A stretch of 27,036 bases of DNA from NCBI GenBank assembly GCA_964630925.1, contig CAZVZK010000142.1, positions 1-27,036 on the forward strand. The letters are read 5' to 3'. The stretch's first letter is position 1, and each line of letters begins with the position of its first letter. This document shows positions 1 through 7,836 of the stretch, in pieces. The notes below the pieces were generated by a model that was not told the origin of the DNA, made no database searches, and was given only the letters and a program-made list of their open reading frames with translations. A program made the position numbers and the translations under genes. The DNA comes from RGDT01 sp964630925. Lineage in GTDB: Bacteria > Planctomycetota > Planctomycetia > Gemmatales > Gemmataceae.

Positions 1-470
1 GCCAGCCGCGGCGGCTTCACCTCCGTCGCGCCCCAGCTGAACTCCACCTGGGCCGTCACCCCGTGCTTCGCCAGCCAACGGCGCGTCAGGTTCACGACCT
101 CCGTCGCCACACGCTTGCCCTGGAGGTCCTTCACGTCCTTGATGGGCGAGTCGTTGGGCACCGCCAGCACCCAGCGCACGGGCCGCCGGCTGACCTTGCT
201 GAAGACCAGCTCGGCCACCTCGTGCACGTCGGCGTCGTTCTCCTCGATCCAGTCGCGCCCGGTCAGCCCGCAGTCGAGCGAGCCATCCTGGACGTACCGC
301 GCCATCTCCTGCGCCCGGATCAGCGTGCAGTGGATCTCCGGATCGTCGATGCTCGGATAATAGCTGCGCGAGGCGAACGTCAGGTTGTAACCGGCCCTGC
401 CAAACAACTTCGCCGTCGCCTCTTGAAGGCTGCCCGCCGGGATGCCGAGTTTTAGCCTCTTGTCACTCAT
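1..470 (-). CDS. hisG: ATP phosphoribosyltransferase HisG (C-terminus cut by window edge)
   Basis: First enzyme of histidine biosynthesis: condenses ATP with PRPP to phosphoribosyl-ATP in the cytoplasm. I translated the reverse strand from the ATG at 470; about 156 residues stay open to the window edge, so the gene is partial only because of the window. Family signatures seen: the N-terminal LKLGIPAGSLQEAT strand, then YYPSIDDPEIHCTLIRAQEM, the phosphate-site segment DCGLTGRDWIEEND, and VRWVLAVPNDSP. The start codon overlaps the hisI stop in an ATGA arrangement, so translation is probably coupled to hisI. Whether it is the long form with a regulatory C-terminal domain cannot be decided here. 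Confidence 0.93.
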   Translation of the reverse strand, partial: MSDKRLKLGIPAGSLQEATAKLFGRAGYNLTFASRSYYPSIDDPEIHCTLIRAQEMARYVQDGSLDCGLTGRDWIEENDADVHEVAELVFSKVSRRPVRWVLAVPNDSPIKDVKDLQGKRVATEVVNLTRRWLAKHGVTAQVEFSWGATEVKPPRL

Positions 471-841
471 TTGCCGTACACCTTCGCCGGATCGAACAGC
501 CTCTCCCCCACCACCTCGACGCCGTCGCCCTTCACCCTGCGGAAGAAGCAGGACGCGTAGCCCTCGTGGCAGGCGGCCCCGCCGACCTGCGTCACCTTGA
601 GCAGGATCGTGTCGGCGTCGCAGTCGAGGTACACGTCGCGCACCGTCTGCACGTTGCCGCTCTCCTCGCCCTTGCGCCACAGCCTGTTGCGCGAGCGTGA
701 GAAGTACACGGCCCGTCCGGTGCGGAGCGTCTCGTCGTACGCCTCCTGGTTCATCCAGGCGAGCATCAACACCTGCCCGGTGTCCGCGTCCTGGGCGATG
801 GCCGGCAGCAGCCCGCCGCCCTTGCCGAAGTCCGGCCGCAT
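467..841 (-). CDS. hisI: Phosphoribosyl-AMP cyclohydrolase HisI
   Basis: Third step of histidine synthesis: opens the adenine ring of PR-AMP. The 124 residues match the usual stand-alone HisI length, with no fused HisE domain. Seen: LMLAWMNQEAY (26-36), FSRSRNRLWRKGEESGN (47-63), the metal-binding DCDAD (73-77) and ACHEGYASCFFR (90-101). C74, C91 and C98 are the expected zinc ligands, and D75/D77 the expected Mg ligands. The frame is open further upstream to 910, but that extension reads through the dispersed repeat. The ATG at 841 sits 7 nt after a clear GGAGG, so I use it. hisG follows with a 4-nt overlap; apt lies upstream across the repeat. Confidence 0.95.
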   Translation of the reverse strand: MRPDFGKGGGLLPAIAQDADTGQVLMLAWMNQEAYDETLRTGRAVYFSRSRNRLWRKGEESGNVQTVRDVYLDCDADTILLKVTQVGGAACHEGYASCFFRRVKGDGVEVVGERLFDPAKVYGK

Positions 842-865
842 CGGTTGCCCTCCGATCAAATCCAA

Positions 866-1011
866 TTGTCCACGGATCACACGGAAGGCACGGATAACAG
901 CCAAAAACAAGAAGATCAGAAAGAAGGCAAAAGAGATCCGATCCTGACCACCTACTTGCCAGCCTGCCAGTCTTCTGTTTTACCCGTGTTTTCCGTGTGA
1001 TCCGTGGACAA
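866..1011. repeat. Inverted-repeat intergenic element of the CACGGA / TCCGTGTGATCCGTGG type
   Basis: The hisI-apt gap holds two arms. 866-886 is the exact reverse complement of 991-1011 (21 bp), and the pairing continues imperfectly so that 866-900 matches about 975-1011. The loop is A-rich and purine-rich. Each arm is built of short CACGGA-like words. From memory, sequences of this type are scattered between genes in many planctomycetes and other bacteria; mobility is unproven. Short reading frames across it (for example STDHTENTGKTED) are artefacts. Confidence 0.75.
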
Positions 1012-1019
1012 ATTCTTCT

Positions 1020-1532
1020 TCAATACGTCAGCAGGGTGAAGCACTCGACCGGCTTCAGGCGTTCGCGGCCTCCGAGGAACGACAGCTCGATCAGGAACGC
1101 GCAGCCGGCCACCACGCCGCCCGCCTTGCGGATCAGCTCGCACCCCGCCAGCATCGTCCCGCCCGTCGCCAGCACGTCGTCCGCCAACAGCACCCGACCC
1201 CCCTCCGGGATCGCGTCCGTGTGCATGTGCAGCTCCGCCGACCCGTACTCCAGGTCGTAGGCGTGCGAGATCGTATCGTAGGGCAGCTTCCCCGGCTTCC
1301 GCAGCGGGATCAGCGGGAGATTCAACGTGAGGGCGAGCGGTGCCGCGAACAGGAAGCCCCGCGCCTCCGCCGCCGCGATCGCGTGGATGTCCTGGCCCCG
1401 GAAGTGGACCGCCATCAGGTCGATCGAATGGTGGAACGCCTGCGGGTTGGACAGCAGCGGCGTGATGTCCTTGAACCGGATCCCCGGCTTCGGGAAGTCG
1501 GGGATGTCGCGGATGAAGCTGCTCAGATCCAT
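1020..1532 (-). CDS. apt: Adenine phosphoribosyltransferase
   Basis: Purine salvage enzyme: adenine plus PRPP gives AMP and pyrophosphate. It has 170 residues, the normal size. The N-terminus (FIRDIPDFPKPGIRFKDITPLL, residues 6-27) is the Apt hallmark. AAAEARGFLFA (53-63) and the PRPP loop VLLADDVLATGGT (114-126) follow, then ELIRKAGG and the family-typical C-terminal LKPVECFTLLTY. ATG at 1532, preceded by GAGGA. It lies 56 bp downstream of the prpB-like gene on the same strand and upstream of hisI. Like hisG it consumes PRPP, so a shared operon is plausible. Confidence 0.96.
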   Translation of the reverse strand: MDLSSFIRDIPDFPKPGIRFKDITPLLSNPQAFHHSIDLMAVHFRGQDIHAIAAAEARGFLFAAPLALTLNLPLIPLRKPGKLPYDTISHAYDLEYGSAELHMHTDAIPEGGRVLLADDVLATGGTMLAGCELIRKAGGVVAGCAFLIELSFLGGRERLKPVECFTLLTY

Positions 1533-1588
1533 GCCGTCCTCGCGTCTCGCGGTGCCAGCCGATCATCCTATCGCCGGCCGCCCCGCGG

Positions 1589-2464
1589 TCAACCGAAGTG
1601 CGCCTTGTCCCGCGCCTCGTACCCCTCGTAGTCCAGCAGCCCGTACAGCTCGCGCCGCGTCAGCATCTCGCCCACCCTGTCGCGCTGATGGCCCTTGTCG
1701 AGGATGTCCGCGTACACCCCCTGCACCGCCTTCAACGCCGCCCGCAGCCCCGTCACCGGGTAGATCACCATCCTGTAACCCATCCGCGCGAGGGCCGCAC
1801 GGTCCAGGATCGGCCCCTTGCCGAACTCCGTCATGTTCGCCAGCAGCGGCACGCCCGCGAGCGCCTCCGCGAACCGCGCGAATTCCTCCTCCCCCTCCAG
1901 CGCCTCCGGGAAGATCGCGTCCGCGCCTGCTTCGACGTAGAGGCGTGCCCGCCGCACCGCGTCGTCGAAGTCCGTCACGCCCCGCGCGTCCGTCCGCGCG
2001 ACGATGACGAAATCCATGTCCCCCCGCGCCGCGCACGCCCCACGGATCTTCGCCGCCATCACCGCCGCGTCCACCAGCACCTTGCCCGACAGGTGCCCGC
2101 ACCTCTTGGGCATCTCCTGGTCTTCGAGGTGCAGCCCCGCCGCGCCGGCGGACTCGTACAGCCGCACCGTGCGCTCGGCGTTCAACGCCTCGCCGAATCC
2201 GGTGTCCGCGTCGCACAGCAGCGGCAGCGAGGACGCCGCGCAGATCGCCCGCGCCGCCTCGCCGAACTCCGTGGCCGTCACGAGGCCGATGTCCGGCAGC
2301 CCCAGCGACGCCGACAACGCCGCGCCGGACAGGTACGCGGCCCGGAAGCCCATCTTCTCGGCCATTCGCGCCGCCAGCGGGCAGAACACGCCGGGTATCG
2401 CGACGCACCCCGCCGCCCACGCCTCGCGCAGCCGCCGGCCCGGTGATGCCTTCTGTGTGGACAT
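1589..2464 (-). CDS. prpB: 2-methylisocitrate lyase / isocitrate lyase-PEP mutase family
   Basis: Cleaves 2-methylisocitrate to pyruvate and succinate in the propionate methylcitrate cycle. The 291 residues follow PrpB closely: AAYLSGAALSASLGLPDIGL (42-61), LPLLCDADTGFG (80-91), AGAAGLHLEDQ (106-116), the catalytic KRCGH (120-124, C122), FVIVARTDA, YVEAGADAIFPEAL, LLANMTEFGKGP, and a C-terminal RRELYGLLDYEGYE like the E. coli enzyme. No prpC, prpD or acs partner is in the window, so a related C-C lyase specificity cannot be excluded. It diverges from the CxxCH protein gene at 2554 with 89 bp between them. Confidence 0.88.
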   Translation of the reverse strand: MSTQKASPGRRLREAWAAGCVAIPGVFCPLAARMAEKMGFRAAYLSGAALSASLGLPDIGLVTATEFGEAARAICAASSLPLLCDADTGFGEALNAERTVRLYESAGAAGLHLEDQEMPKRCGHLSGKVLVDAAVMAAKIRGACAARGDMDFVIVARTDARGVTDFDDAVRRARLYVEAGADAIFPEALEGEEEFARFAEALAGVPLLANMTEFGKGPILDRAALARMGYRMVIYPVTGLRAALKAVQGVYADILDKGHQRDRVGEMLTRRELYGLLDYEGYEARDKAHFG

Positions 2465-2553
2465 GCCGACCCCTCCCCGGGCGCCCTGTTTTCATTGTGG
2501 CGGCCGGGATAGGATGCCTCAAGGGATTCACCCATCCGGAATGGAGACGTACG

Positions 2554-2964
2554 ATGCGCACACTGGCACTCGTGGCGGCCCTGGCGGGGCTGCTCACCGC
2601 CACGGGCCACCTCGGCCGGGCCGAGGAGCCCAAGGACAAGGACAAGCCGAAGGCGAAGGCCGAGCTGATGAAGCGCAAGCTCGAGCTGAGCCAGGCGCTG
2701 CTCGCCTCCCTGACCCTCAACGACCTCAAGAAGGCCGACGTTCAGGCCGCCGACCTGATCAAGCTGCGGAAGGACCCGGCCTGGCCGGTCATCAAGGGCG
2801 CCATGTACGAGTCGTTCAGCTCCGAGATGACGCGCAGCGTCGAGGGCATCTCCAAGGCCGCCAGGGACAGGAACCTGGAGGCCGCCAAGCTGCACTACCT
2901 GAGCCTGACGCTCACCTGCTTCAACTGCCACGCCTACGTCCGCGACCGCAAGGACGACGCCTGA
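2554..2964 (+). CDS. Small exported protein with one haem-c site (cytochrome c'/c556-like)
   Basis: 136 residues with a signal peptide (about 1-23, cleavage near GRA-EE), then a Lys/Glu-rich linker and a mostly helical body. The single CFNCH site sits at 122-126, eleven residues before the end. A C-terminal CxxCH on a helical body resembles cytochrome c'/c556, but the similarity is to the layout rather than to a clear sequence match. ATG at 2554 is chosen because GGAG lies 7 nt upstream and the signal peptide starts there; the frame also stays open to 2443. Expected outside the cytoplasmic membrane. The electron partner is unknown. Confidence 0.72.
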   Translation: MRTLALVAALAGLLTATGHLGRAEEPKDKDKPKAKAELMKRKLELSQALLASLTLNDLKKADVQAADLIKLRKDPAWPVIKGAMYESFSSEMTRSVEGISKAARDRNLEAAKLHYLSLTLTCFNCHAYVRDRKDDA

Positions 2965-2989
2965 TCCGGTGAGGGCCAGGCGCGGACAG

Positions 2990-3010
2990 GGTCACGGCTC
3001 CGCCGTGACC
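2990..3010. terminator. Hairpin between convergent genes (possible terminator)
   Basis: GGTCACGG (2990-2997), loop CTCCG, CCGTGACC (3003-3010): a perfect 8-bp stem lying between the CxxCH gene and the last array gene. It overlaps that gene's stop codon and final Glu-Pro codons. There is no T-run, so intrinsic termination is uncertain. A shorter version (TCACGG/CCGTGA) recurs at 3797-3813 at the end of the next paralog. Confidence 0.4.
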
Positions 3011-3780
3011 CCCGCCGTGTACTTCCTGATCCGATACTTGCCCGCGTTGGCGCCCAGCCACCTCTTCGCGTCCGCCTCCAGCGTGGCGAGGTTCGTCACC
3101 TTCCAGCCGTCCTTCTCCGTCAGCCCGAGGAGGAGGAAGGCGTTCCGCGGGCTGATCTGCGAATACCCCGGCGTCTTCCAGTCGGCCGCGGCCAACGCTT
3201 CCAGGATCAACTTGCCCTCCGGGGCGGGCACCTCCGCCTCCTTGACCTCCTTCGGATCGGCCAGCGGCGGGGTGCGATAACGCACGATCAGCAGCCGCGC
3301 CGCCAGCGAGCGCTCGGCGGCGTCCTTGGACCGCAGCCCGCCCAGCGGGTTGGCCAACAGCTTCCCCGCCTTCCGTGCCTGCGCCGCCAGCTCGGCGACC
3401 GGCGTCTCCACGTCGCCGTACAACGCGGCCCGATAATACCCGGTGCCGTGCTGCCGCGTCAGGAAGAGGAGCCACTCGTCGCCCGCCTTGAGGGTGAATA
3501 GCGCGTCGCGCCGGCCGGGCGGGAGGTACGCCAGCTTCAACGTCTTCGACCCGGAAGGTCCGGCCAGCCGCTCCTTGACCTCCACCACGGCGACGCGGAA
3601 GGCGTGCCTCTCCTTCGCGCCGGGCGAGGCGGGCAGGTCCACCGTCCTGTCCTCGACGCGGACCACCTTGCCCAGCACCACGAGCTCGGCGCGGGCCACC
3701 CGGACGTCCAACGGCGGCGGGGCCACCCGCTCGCCGAACGCGCAGGCCGCCAACGAGATTAGCACGAGAACGGCACGCAT
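2992..3780 (-). CDS. Exported tandem-array paralog 11 (last gene of array)
   Basis: 262 residues with a signal peptide (MRAVLVLISLAACAFGE). The N-terminal half looks like a beta-barrel: ARAELVVLGKVVRVED, VAVVEVKERLAG, LKAGDEWLLFLTRQHGT. This pattern reminds me of exported NTR/TIMP-like OB folds, but that is inference. The C-terminal helical module is LRSKDAAERSLAARLL, then GKLILEALAAADW, KDGW and AKRWLGANAGKYRIRKY, ending in EP. With paralog 10 it forms the most divergent subgroup: TRQHGT replaces the HPTRKNTYV segment. LAAC at 10-13 resembles a lipobox but would leave a very short signal peptide. Function unknown. Confidence 0.85.
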   Translation of the reverse strand: MRAVLVLISLAACAFGERVAPPPLDVRVARAELVVLGKVVRVEDRTVDLPASPGAKERHAFRVAVVEVKERLAGPSGSKTLKLAYLPPGRRDALFTLKAGDEWLLFLTRQHGTGYYRAALYGDVETPVAELAAQARKAGKLLANPLGGLRSKDAAERSLAARLLIVRYRTPPLADPKEVKEAEVPAPEGKLILEALAAADWKTPGYSQISPRNAFLLLGLTEKDGWKVTNLATLEADAKRWLGANAGKYRIRKYTAGVTAEP

Positions 3781-3796
3781 CGTCCCACCCTCACCC

Positions 3797-4546
3797 TCAC
3801 GGCTCCGCCGTGACGCCTGTGGTGTACTTCTTGATCCGGTACTTCCCCGCGTTCGCCGTCAGCCACTTCTTCGCGTCCGCCTCCAGCGTCGCGAAGTTCA
3901 GCTTCCAGCCGTCCTTGTCCGTCAGGCCCAGGTTGAGGAACTGGCTGCGCGGCGTGAACCGCGTGTACTCCGGCACCTTCCAGTCGGCCTCGGCCAGCGC
4001 GTTGAGGATCAGCTCGCTCTCGGCGGCGGGGATCGCCACCTCCTTGACCGTCTTCGCGTCGGCGAGGGGCCGTGTGCGGTAGCGCTGCACCAGGAGCCCC
4101 GCCGTCAGCGCGCGCTCGGCGGCGTCCTTGGACTTCAACCCCTTCATGGGGTCGGCCAGCAGTTTGCCGAGCCGCCGCGCCTCCCCGGCGAAGCTCGCGT
4201 CGGTCACGTCCCAGCCGAACGCCAGCCGGTAGGTGTCGGTGCCATGCTGCCGCGTGAGCAGGAACAGGCGCTCGTCGCCCACCTTCAGGTCCGTCAGCGG
4301 GAAGCCGCGCCGCCCCCCCGCCGGGGTGTATGCGAGCTTCACCGTCTTCGAGCCGGACGCCCCGGTGATCTTCTCCTTCACCTCCAGGACCGCCACGTTG
4401 GCCCCGTCTTTGCCCTCGACCTTCGTGACCTTGGCGAGGATCACCAGGTCCGCCCGCCCGACCCGCTCGGGCAACGACGGGTCGGGCATCCGGTCGGCGA
4501 TGGCCACCCCGGCCAGCAACAGCAGCGCCACGATCACTCTCTTCAT
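3797..4546 (-). CDS. Exported tandem-array paralog 10 (shortest copy)
   Basis: 249 residues, the shortest copy, because the charged loop after GKVTKVEG is reduced. Signal peptide MKRVIVALLLLAGVAIA. Seen: GRADLVILAKVTKV, VAVLEVKEKITGASGSKTVKLAY, LKVGDERLFLLTRQHGT, LADPMKGLKSKDAAERALTAGLL, ESELILNALAEADWK, KDGWKLNFATLEADAKKW and a C-terminus VTAEP shared with paralog 11, its closest relative. Sixteen bases separate its stop from the start of paralog 11, and that gap contains GAGGGTGAGGGTGGG, which supplies the next ribosome site. Function unknown. Confidence 0.86.
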   Translation of the reverse strand: MKRVIVALLLLAGVAIADRMPDPSLPERVGRADLVILAKVTKVEGKDGANVAVLEVKEKITGASGSKTVKLAYTPAGGRRGFPLTDLKVGDERLFLLTRQHGTDTYRLAFGWDVTDASFAGEARRLGKLLADPMKGLKSKDAAERALTAGLLVQRYRTRPLADAKTVKEVAIPAAESELILNALAEADWKVPEYTRFTPRSQFLNLGLTDKDGWKLNFATLEADAKKWLTANAGKYRIKKYTTGVTAEP

Positions 4547-4558
4547 CGCAATCCCCCA

Positions 4559-5350
4559 TCAAGGCTCCACGGACCGCCCGCCCTCGCCACGCGCGAAGCG
4601 CGTCATCTTGTACTTGCCCGCATTCTCCTCCAGCCACTTCTTCGCGGCGTCGGGGTATGAGCCGAGGACCTCCGGCGTCGTCCAACCGTCGGCCTCCGTC
4701 AGCTCCTCCCACGAGAACGCCCCTGACGCGCTGAGTCGCCCGTCGGCCTTCCAGTCGGCGTCGGCCAGCGCCAGGAGGATGAGTTTGCTCTCCTCGGCGG
4801 GGACGGCCTCCCATTTCGGCTTCGCGACGAGGGGCGCCGCGCGGTAGCGCGCGAGCAGCAGATAGGCCGCCGTCACGCGCGTGGAGGCGTCCTTGTCGGT
4901 CAGCGCCTTCCTCGGCGCCTTCAGGGCGGCGACGAGCGGACGCGCCTCGGCCAGCGCATCGAGCTTTTCGCCCGGCCCGCCGACGGCGGCGTTGATCGCC
5001 TCGGCGACGAACGCGCCCTCCCGCGCCGGGTTCCTCTTCACGAAGAAGCGGTTTTCGCCGCCGTCGGCCAATCGGAGGACGGGGCGCCGCCCCGTCCTCT
5101 GGAAGAAGCCGACCTCGACCTTCCCCCGCGCGCCACCGAAGTGCCCCTCGCCGATGGTCACGGCCGCCAGCGTCATCGGCCGCACGTCGCCCTTCCCCAG
5201 CCCGGCGGGGACCGTCTCGGCCGCGATGTCGGCCACCTTGCCGACGGACACAGCGTCGGCCCCGGCGACGGCCGTCGGCATGACGAACGGGGCGGCCTTG
5301 CCGGCATACGCCGACGACGCCACCAGCAAACCCAACAGGGCCGCCCGCAT
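4559..5350 (-). CDS. Exported tandem-array paralog 9
   Basis: 263 residues with signal peptide MRAALLGLLVASSAYA. It groups with paralog 7: both have a GADAV..VGKV..I/V..ETVP start, an RNP...GAFVA segment in place of HPTRKNTYV, and KAPRKALTDKDASTRVTAAYLLLARY instead of the ADPMK form. The module then runs ESKLILLALADADWK, EADGW, DAAKKWLEENAGKYKMTRFARGEGG and ends VEP. The alternation of related copies (9 and 7 with the divergent 8 between) suggests duplication of a two-gene block or strong drift of copy 8. Twelve bases to paralog 10. Function unknown. Confidence 0.85.
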   Translation of the reverse strand: MRAALLGLLVASSAYAGKAAPFVMPTAVAGADAVSVGKVADIAAETVPAGLGKGDVRPMTLAAVTIGEGHFGGARGKVEVGFFQRTGRRPVLRLADGGENRFFVKRNPAREGAFVAEAINAAVGGPGEKLDALAEARPLVAALKAPRKALTDKDASTRVTAAYLLLARYRAAPLVAKPKWEAVPAEESKLILLALADADWKADGRLSASGAFSWEELTEADGWTTPEVLGSYPDAAKKWLEENAGKYKMTRFARGEGGRSVEP

Positions 5351-5365
5351 GTCACGCCCTCCGCG

Positions 5366-6157
5366 TCACGGCTCAACGGCCGGCCGCAGGGCCGTGCCGA
5401 CGAATCGCCTGACCTGATGCTTGCCCGCGTTGGCCTTGAGCCACTCCTTCGCCTTCGCGGGGATCTTCTCGTAGTCATCCGGGGGCGGCCAGCCGTCCTT
5501 CGCCGTCAGCTCCAGCCCGAGGAAGACCCTGTCCGGGGCGACCCAGCGCGGCCGCCCCGCCACCCTCGACCAGTCGGCATCCCGCAGGGCCTCCAGCAGC
5601 AGCCTGCTCTCCGCCGCCGGCACGGCCTCCTCTTCGCGCGACGCCTCACGCGGCGCGCGGTAGCGGCTGAGGAGCAGGGCCGCCGCCGTGGACCGCTCCC
5701 CGGCGTCCTTCGACTCGAGCATCTCCGGGGCGGCGGCCAGGAGCTTGCCCACCCGGCGGGCCTCCCCCTCGCGTCTGATGTACGCGGGGTGGTTGATCAC
5801 CTCCCACGCATGCCAGCCGGTCAGGACGACGAAGGTGTTCTTCAGGGTCGGGTGCGCACGGGCGAAGAAGAGGCGCCTCTTGCCGACCTCGAAGACCGCG
5901 CCGCGGTCCGGCACGACCTGCACGTCCACGTCCGCGGCCGGCGAGCCAAAGATGCGAGATTCGACACGCAACTTGGCGACATGTCGGCCCACCCCGTCGC
6001 CCTTGACCAGGCGCGGGCCGAAGCCCGTCACCTTGCCCACGAAGACGGCGTCCGCCTCCGTGAGCAACTTCTCGACGGCCGGCATCCTCGGGGCCTCGCC
6101 CCGTGCCGTCGCCGCCACCGCCAGCAGGACCACCCACCCGGCCATGCTTCTGCTCAT
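5366..6157 (-). CDS. Exported tandem-array paralog 8 (outlier copy)
   Basis: 263 residues from the ATG at 6157. The frame is open to 6190, but the signal peptide MSRSMAGWVVLLAVAATARG starts here and GAGGG lies just upstream, overlapping the previous gene's stop. Keeps LFFARAHPTLKNTFV but adds a Trp/His-rich stretch (TGWHAWEVINHPAYIRREG). The usual ADPMKALK becomes AAPEMLESKDAGERSTAAALLLSRY. Then ESRLLLEALRDADW, KDGWPPP, AKEWLKANAGKHQVRRFV and a terminal VEP. It is an isolated copy with no close partner in the array. Function unknown. Confidence 0.85.
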   Translation of the reverse strand: MSRSMAGWVVLLAVAATARGEAPRMPAVEKLLTEADAVFVGKVTGFGPRLVKGDGVGRHVAKLRVESRIFGSPAADVDVQVVPDRGAVFEVGKRRLFFARAHPTLKNTFVVLTGWHAWEVINHPAYIRREGEARRVGKLLAAAPEMLESKDAGERSTAAALLLSRYRAPREASREEEAVPAAESRLLLEALRDADWSRVAGRPRWVAPDRVFLGLELTAKDGWPPPDDYEKIPAKAKEWLKANAGKHQVRRFVGTALRPAVEP

Positions 6158-6167
6158 CGGCGCACCC

Positions 6168-6956
6168 TCACGGCTCGATGTCCGGGCCACGCGCGAAGCG
6201 CGTCATCCTGTACTTCCCGGCGTTCTCCTTGAGCCACTTCTTCGCCGCGTCGGCGTAGGTGGGGAGGTCCTTCGGCGGCGTCCACCCGTCGGCCGCCGTG
6301 ATGGGCATCCAGGAGAACGCCGCCGACGCGCTCACGCCACGACGCTCCGCCTTCCACTCGGCCGCCGCCAGCACCTCGAGGATCATCTTGCTCTCGTCTG
6401 CCGGCACCGGCTCCCTCTCCGCCCCGCCGGCGGGCGCCGTCTGGTAACGTGCGATCAGCACATACGCCGCAGCCACGCGCACGCCGGCGTCCTTGTCCGC
6501 CAGCGCCTTCTTCGGCGCCCGGATCGCCTCGCTCAGCGTGCGCGCCTCGTCCACCATCGCCTTGAAGGCCGGCCCGGTATTGGCGTGGGCGGCGTAGGTC
6601 GAGCCGGCGACGAACGCGCCCTTCTTCCCCGGATTCCTCGTCACGAAGAAGAGGTACTCCTTCCCCTTAGCCAGCATGAGGCCGGGCCGGCGTGCCCCGT
6701 CCATCGGGAAGTACCCGACCTCCACCTTCTTCGCGGCCCCGCCGAGCAGGCTCTCGCTGACGGACACCATGGCAGGGCGCATCGGGCGCGTGTCGTCCTT
6801 GTGCAGCGGCGACGGCACCGTCTTCGCGGAGACGTCGTCCACCGTGCCGACGAACACCGCGTCGGCGCCGGCCAGCGTGAGCGGCATGGAGAACGGCGCC
6901 GGCGCACCCGCCCGCGCCGCCGTCACCGCCATCAACACCACAATGGCCGTACGCAT
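6168..6956 (-). CDS. Exported tandem-array paralog 7
   Basis: 262 residues with signal peptide MRTAIVVLMAVTAARAG. Pairs with paralog 9: LAGADAVFVGTVDDVSAKTVP, then VSVSESLLGGAAKKVEVGYF, LAKGKEYLFFVTRNPGKKGAFVAG, IRAPKKALADKDAGVRVAAAYVLIARYQT, ESKMILEVLAAAEWK, AADGWTPPKDLPTYADAAKKW, and a terminal DIEP. Ten bases to the start of paralog 8, with the TGA stop itself forming part of that gene's TGAGGG ribosome site. Translational coupling is therefore likely. Function unknown. Confidence 0.86.
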   Translation of the reverse strand: MRTAIVVLMAVTAARAGAPAPFSMPLTLAGADAVFVGTVDDVSAKTVPSPLHKDDTRPMRPAMVSVSESLLGGAAKKVEVGYFPMDGARRPGLMLAKGKEYLFFVTRNPGKKGAFVAGSTYAAHANTGPAFKAMVDEARTLSEAIRAPKKALADKDAGVRVAAAYVLIARYQTAPAGGAEREPVPADESKMILEVLAAAEWKAERRGVSASAAFSWMPITAADGWTPPKDLPTYADAAKKWLKENAGKYRMTRFARGPDIEP

Positions 6957-6972
6957 GTCAGCCCCTCCGCCA

Positions 6973-7752
6973 TCACGGCTCCGCCGACGTGCCGGCAGCC
7001 CGCCCGACGTGCCGCGTCATCTTGTACTTGCCCGCGTTCTCCTTCAGCCACTTCTTCGCGGCGGTGTCAAACGCGGCGGCGTCGGCCGGCATGGCCCAGC
7101 CGTCGGCGGCGGTGAGGTTCAGCCGCGCGAACGCCTGCCGCGGGCTGGTCATCCAGTCGCCGCCCTTCCAGTCAGCCTCGGCCAGCGCCGTCAGCAGGAG
7201 CTTGCACTCCTCGGCGGGGACGGCCTCGGTCTTCGCCCCCGCCCCGCCCGCCGTCTTGTAGCGCAGCACGAGCATGGCGGCGGCGGAGGCACGGTCCTTG
7301 CCCGCCAACGTCTTCATCGGGTCGGCCAGCAGCGCCGCCAGACGCTTCGCCTCGTCCACCAGGCCCTTCGTCGAGCCTCCCAGCTGGTGGACCTCATAGA
7401 TCGAGGCGGCGTAATAGGTGTTCTTTCGGGCGGGGTGCCGCTTCACGAGGAAGAGGTACTCCACGCCCTTCACCAGCGCCGGCGGCGAGCCGCGGTATGC
7501 CGGTGTGAACGCGCCGACCTCGACGTTCTTGCCCGCCCCGCCCAGGAAGCTCGCCGACACCGTGACCGGCGCCAGGGTCATCTTGCGGGCGTCACCCGCC
7601 ACGCCCGAGGCCATCGGCCCGCCCGGGGCGGCGGTCACCTTGCCGACGAAGATGGCGTCCGCCGTCGCCACCTGTAGCGGCATCGACAGCGGCGCCATCG
7701 CCCCGCCGGCGGCCGCCGACACCAGCACCAACGCAGCCAACACGGATCGCAT
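6973..7752 (-). CDS. Exported tandem-array paralog 6
   Basis: 259 residues from the ATG at 7752, which follows GGAGG with normal spacing; an in-frame GTG at 7758 is less likely. Signal peptide MRSVLAALVLVSAAAGG. Belongs to the central HP(A/T)RKNTY group: YLFLVKRHPARKNTYYAASIYEVHQ, LLADPMKTLAGKDRASAAAML. The helical module is a few residues shorter than in its neighbours at KDA..R..AA, an apparent small in-frame deletion. Then ECKLLLTALAEADWK, AADGWAMP, AAKKWLKENAGKYKMTRHV, ending AEP. An 84-bp gap separates it from paralog 5 upstream, one of three long gaps in the array. Function unknown. Confidence 0.86.
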   Translation of the reverse strand: MRSVLAALVLVSAAAGGAMAPLSMPLQVATADAIFVGKVTAAPGGPMASGVAGDARKMTLAPVTVSASFLGGAGKNVEVGAFTPAYRGSPPALVKGVEYLFLVKRHPARKNTYYAASIYEVHQLGGSTKGLVDEAKRLAALLADPMKTLAGKDRASAAAMLVLRYKTAGGAGAKTEAVPAEECKLLLTALAEADWKGGDWMTSPRQAFARLNLTAADGWAMPADAAAFDTAAKKWLKENAGKYKMTRHVGRAAGTSAEP

Positions 7753-7836
7753 GGCCACCCTCCCCCGAATCCCGGCTCCGGCGACGGCCCCACGACGCCG
7801 ACGCCACGGGCGTCAGTGCCAGGCCGGCGGGCCGCC

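Noticed and set aside
842..1019. N-terminal extension of HisI to 910 and C-terminal peptides STDHTENTGKTED
   Set aside because: Both are translations of the inverted-repeat element; a clear GGAGG places the HisI start at 841.
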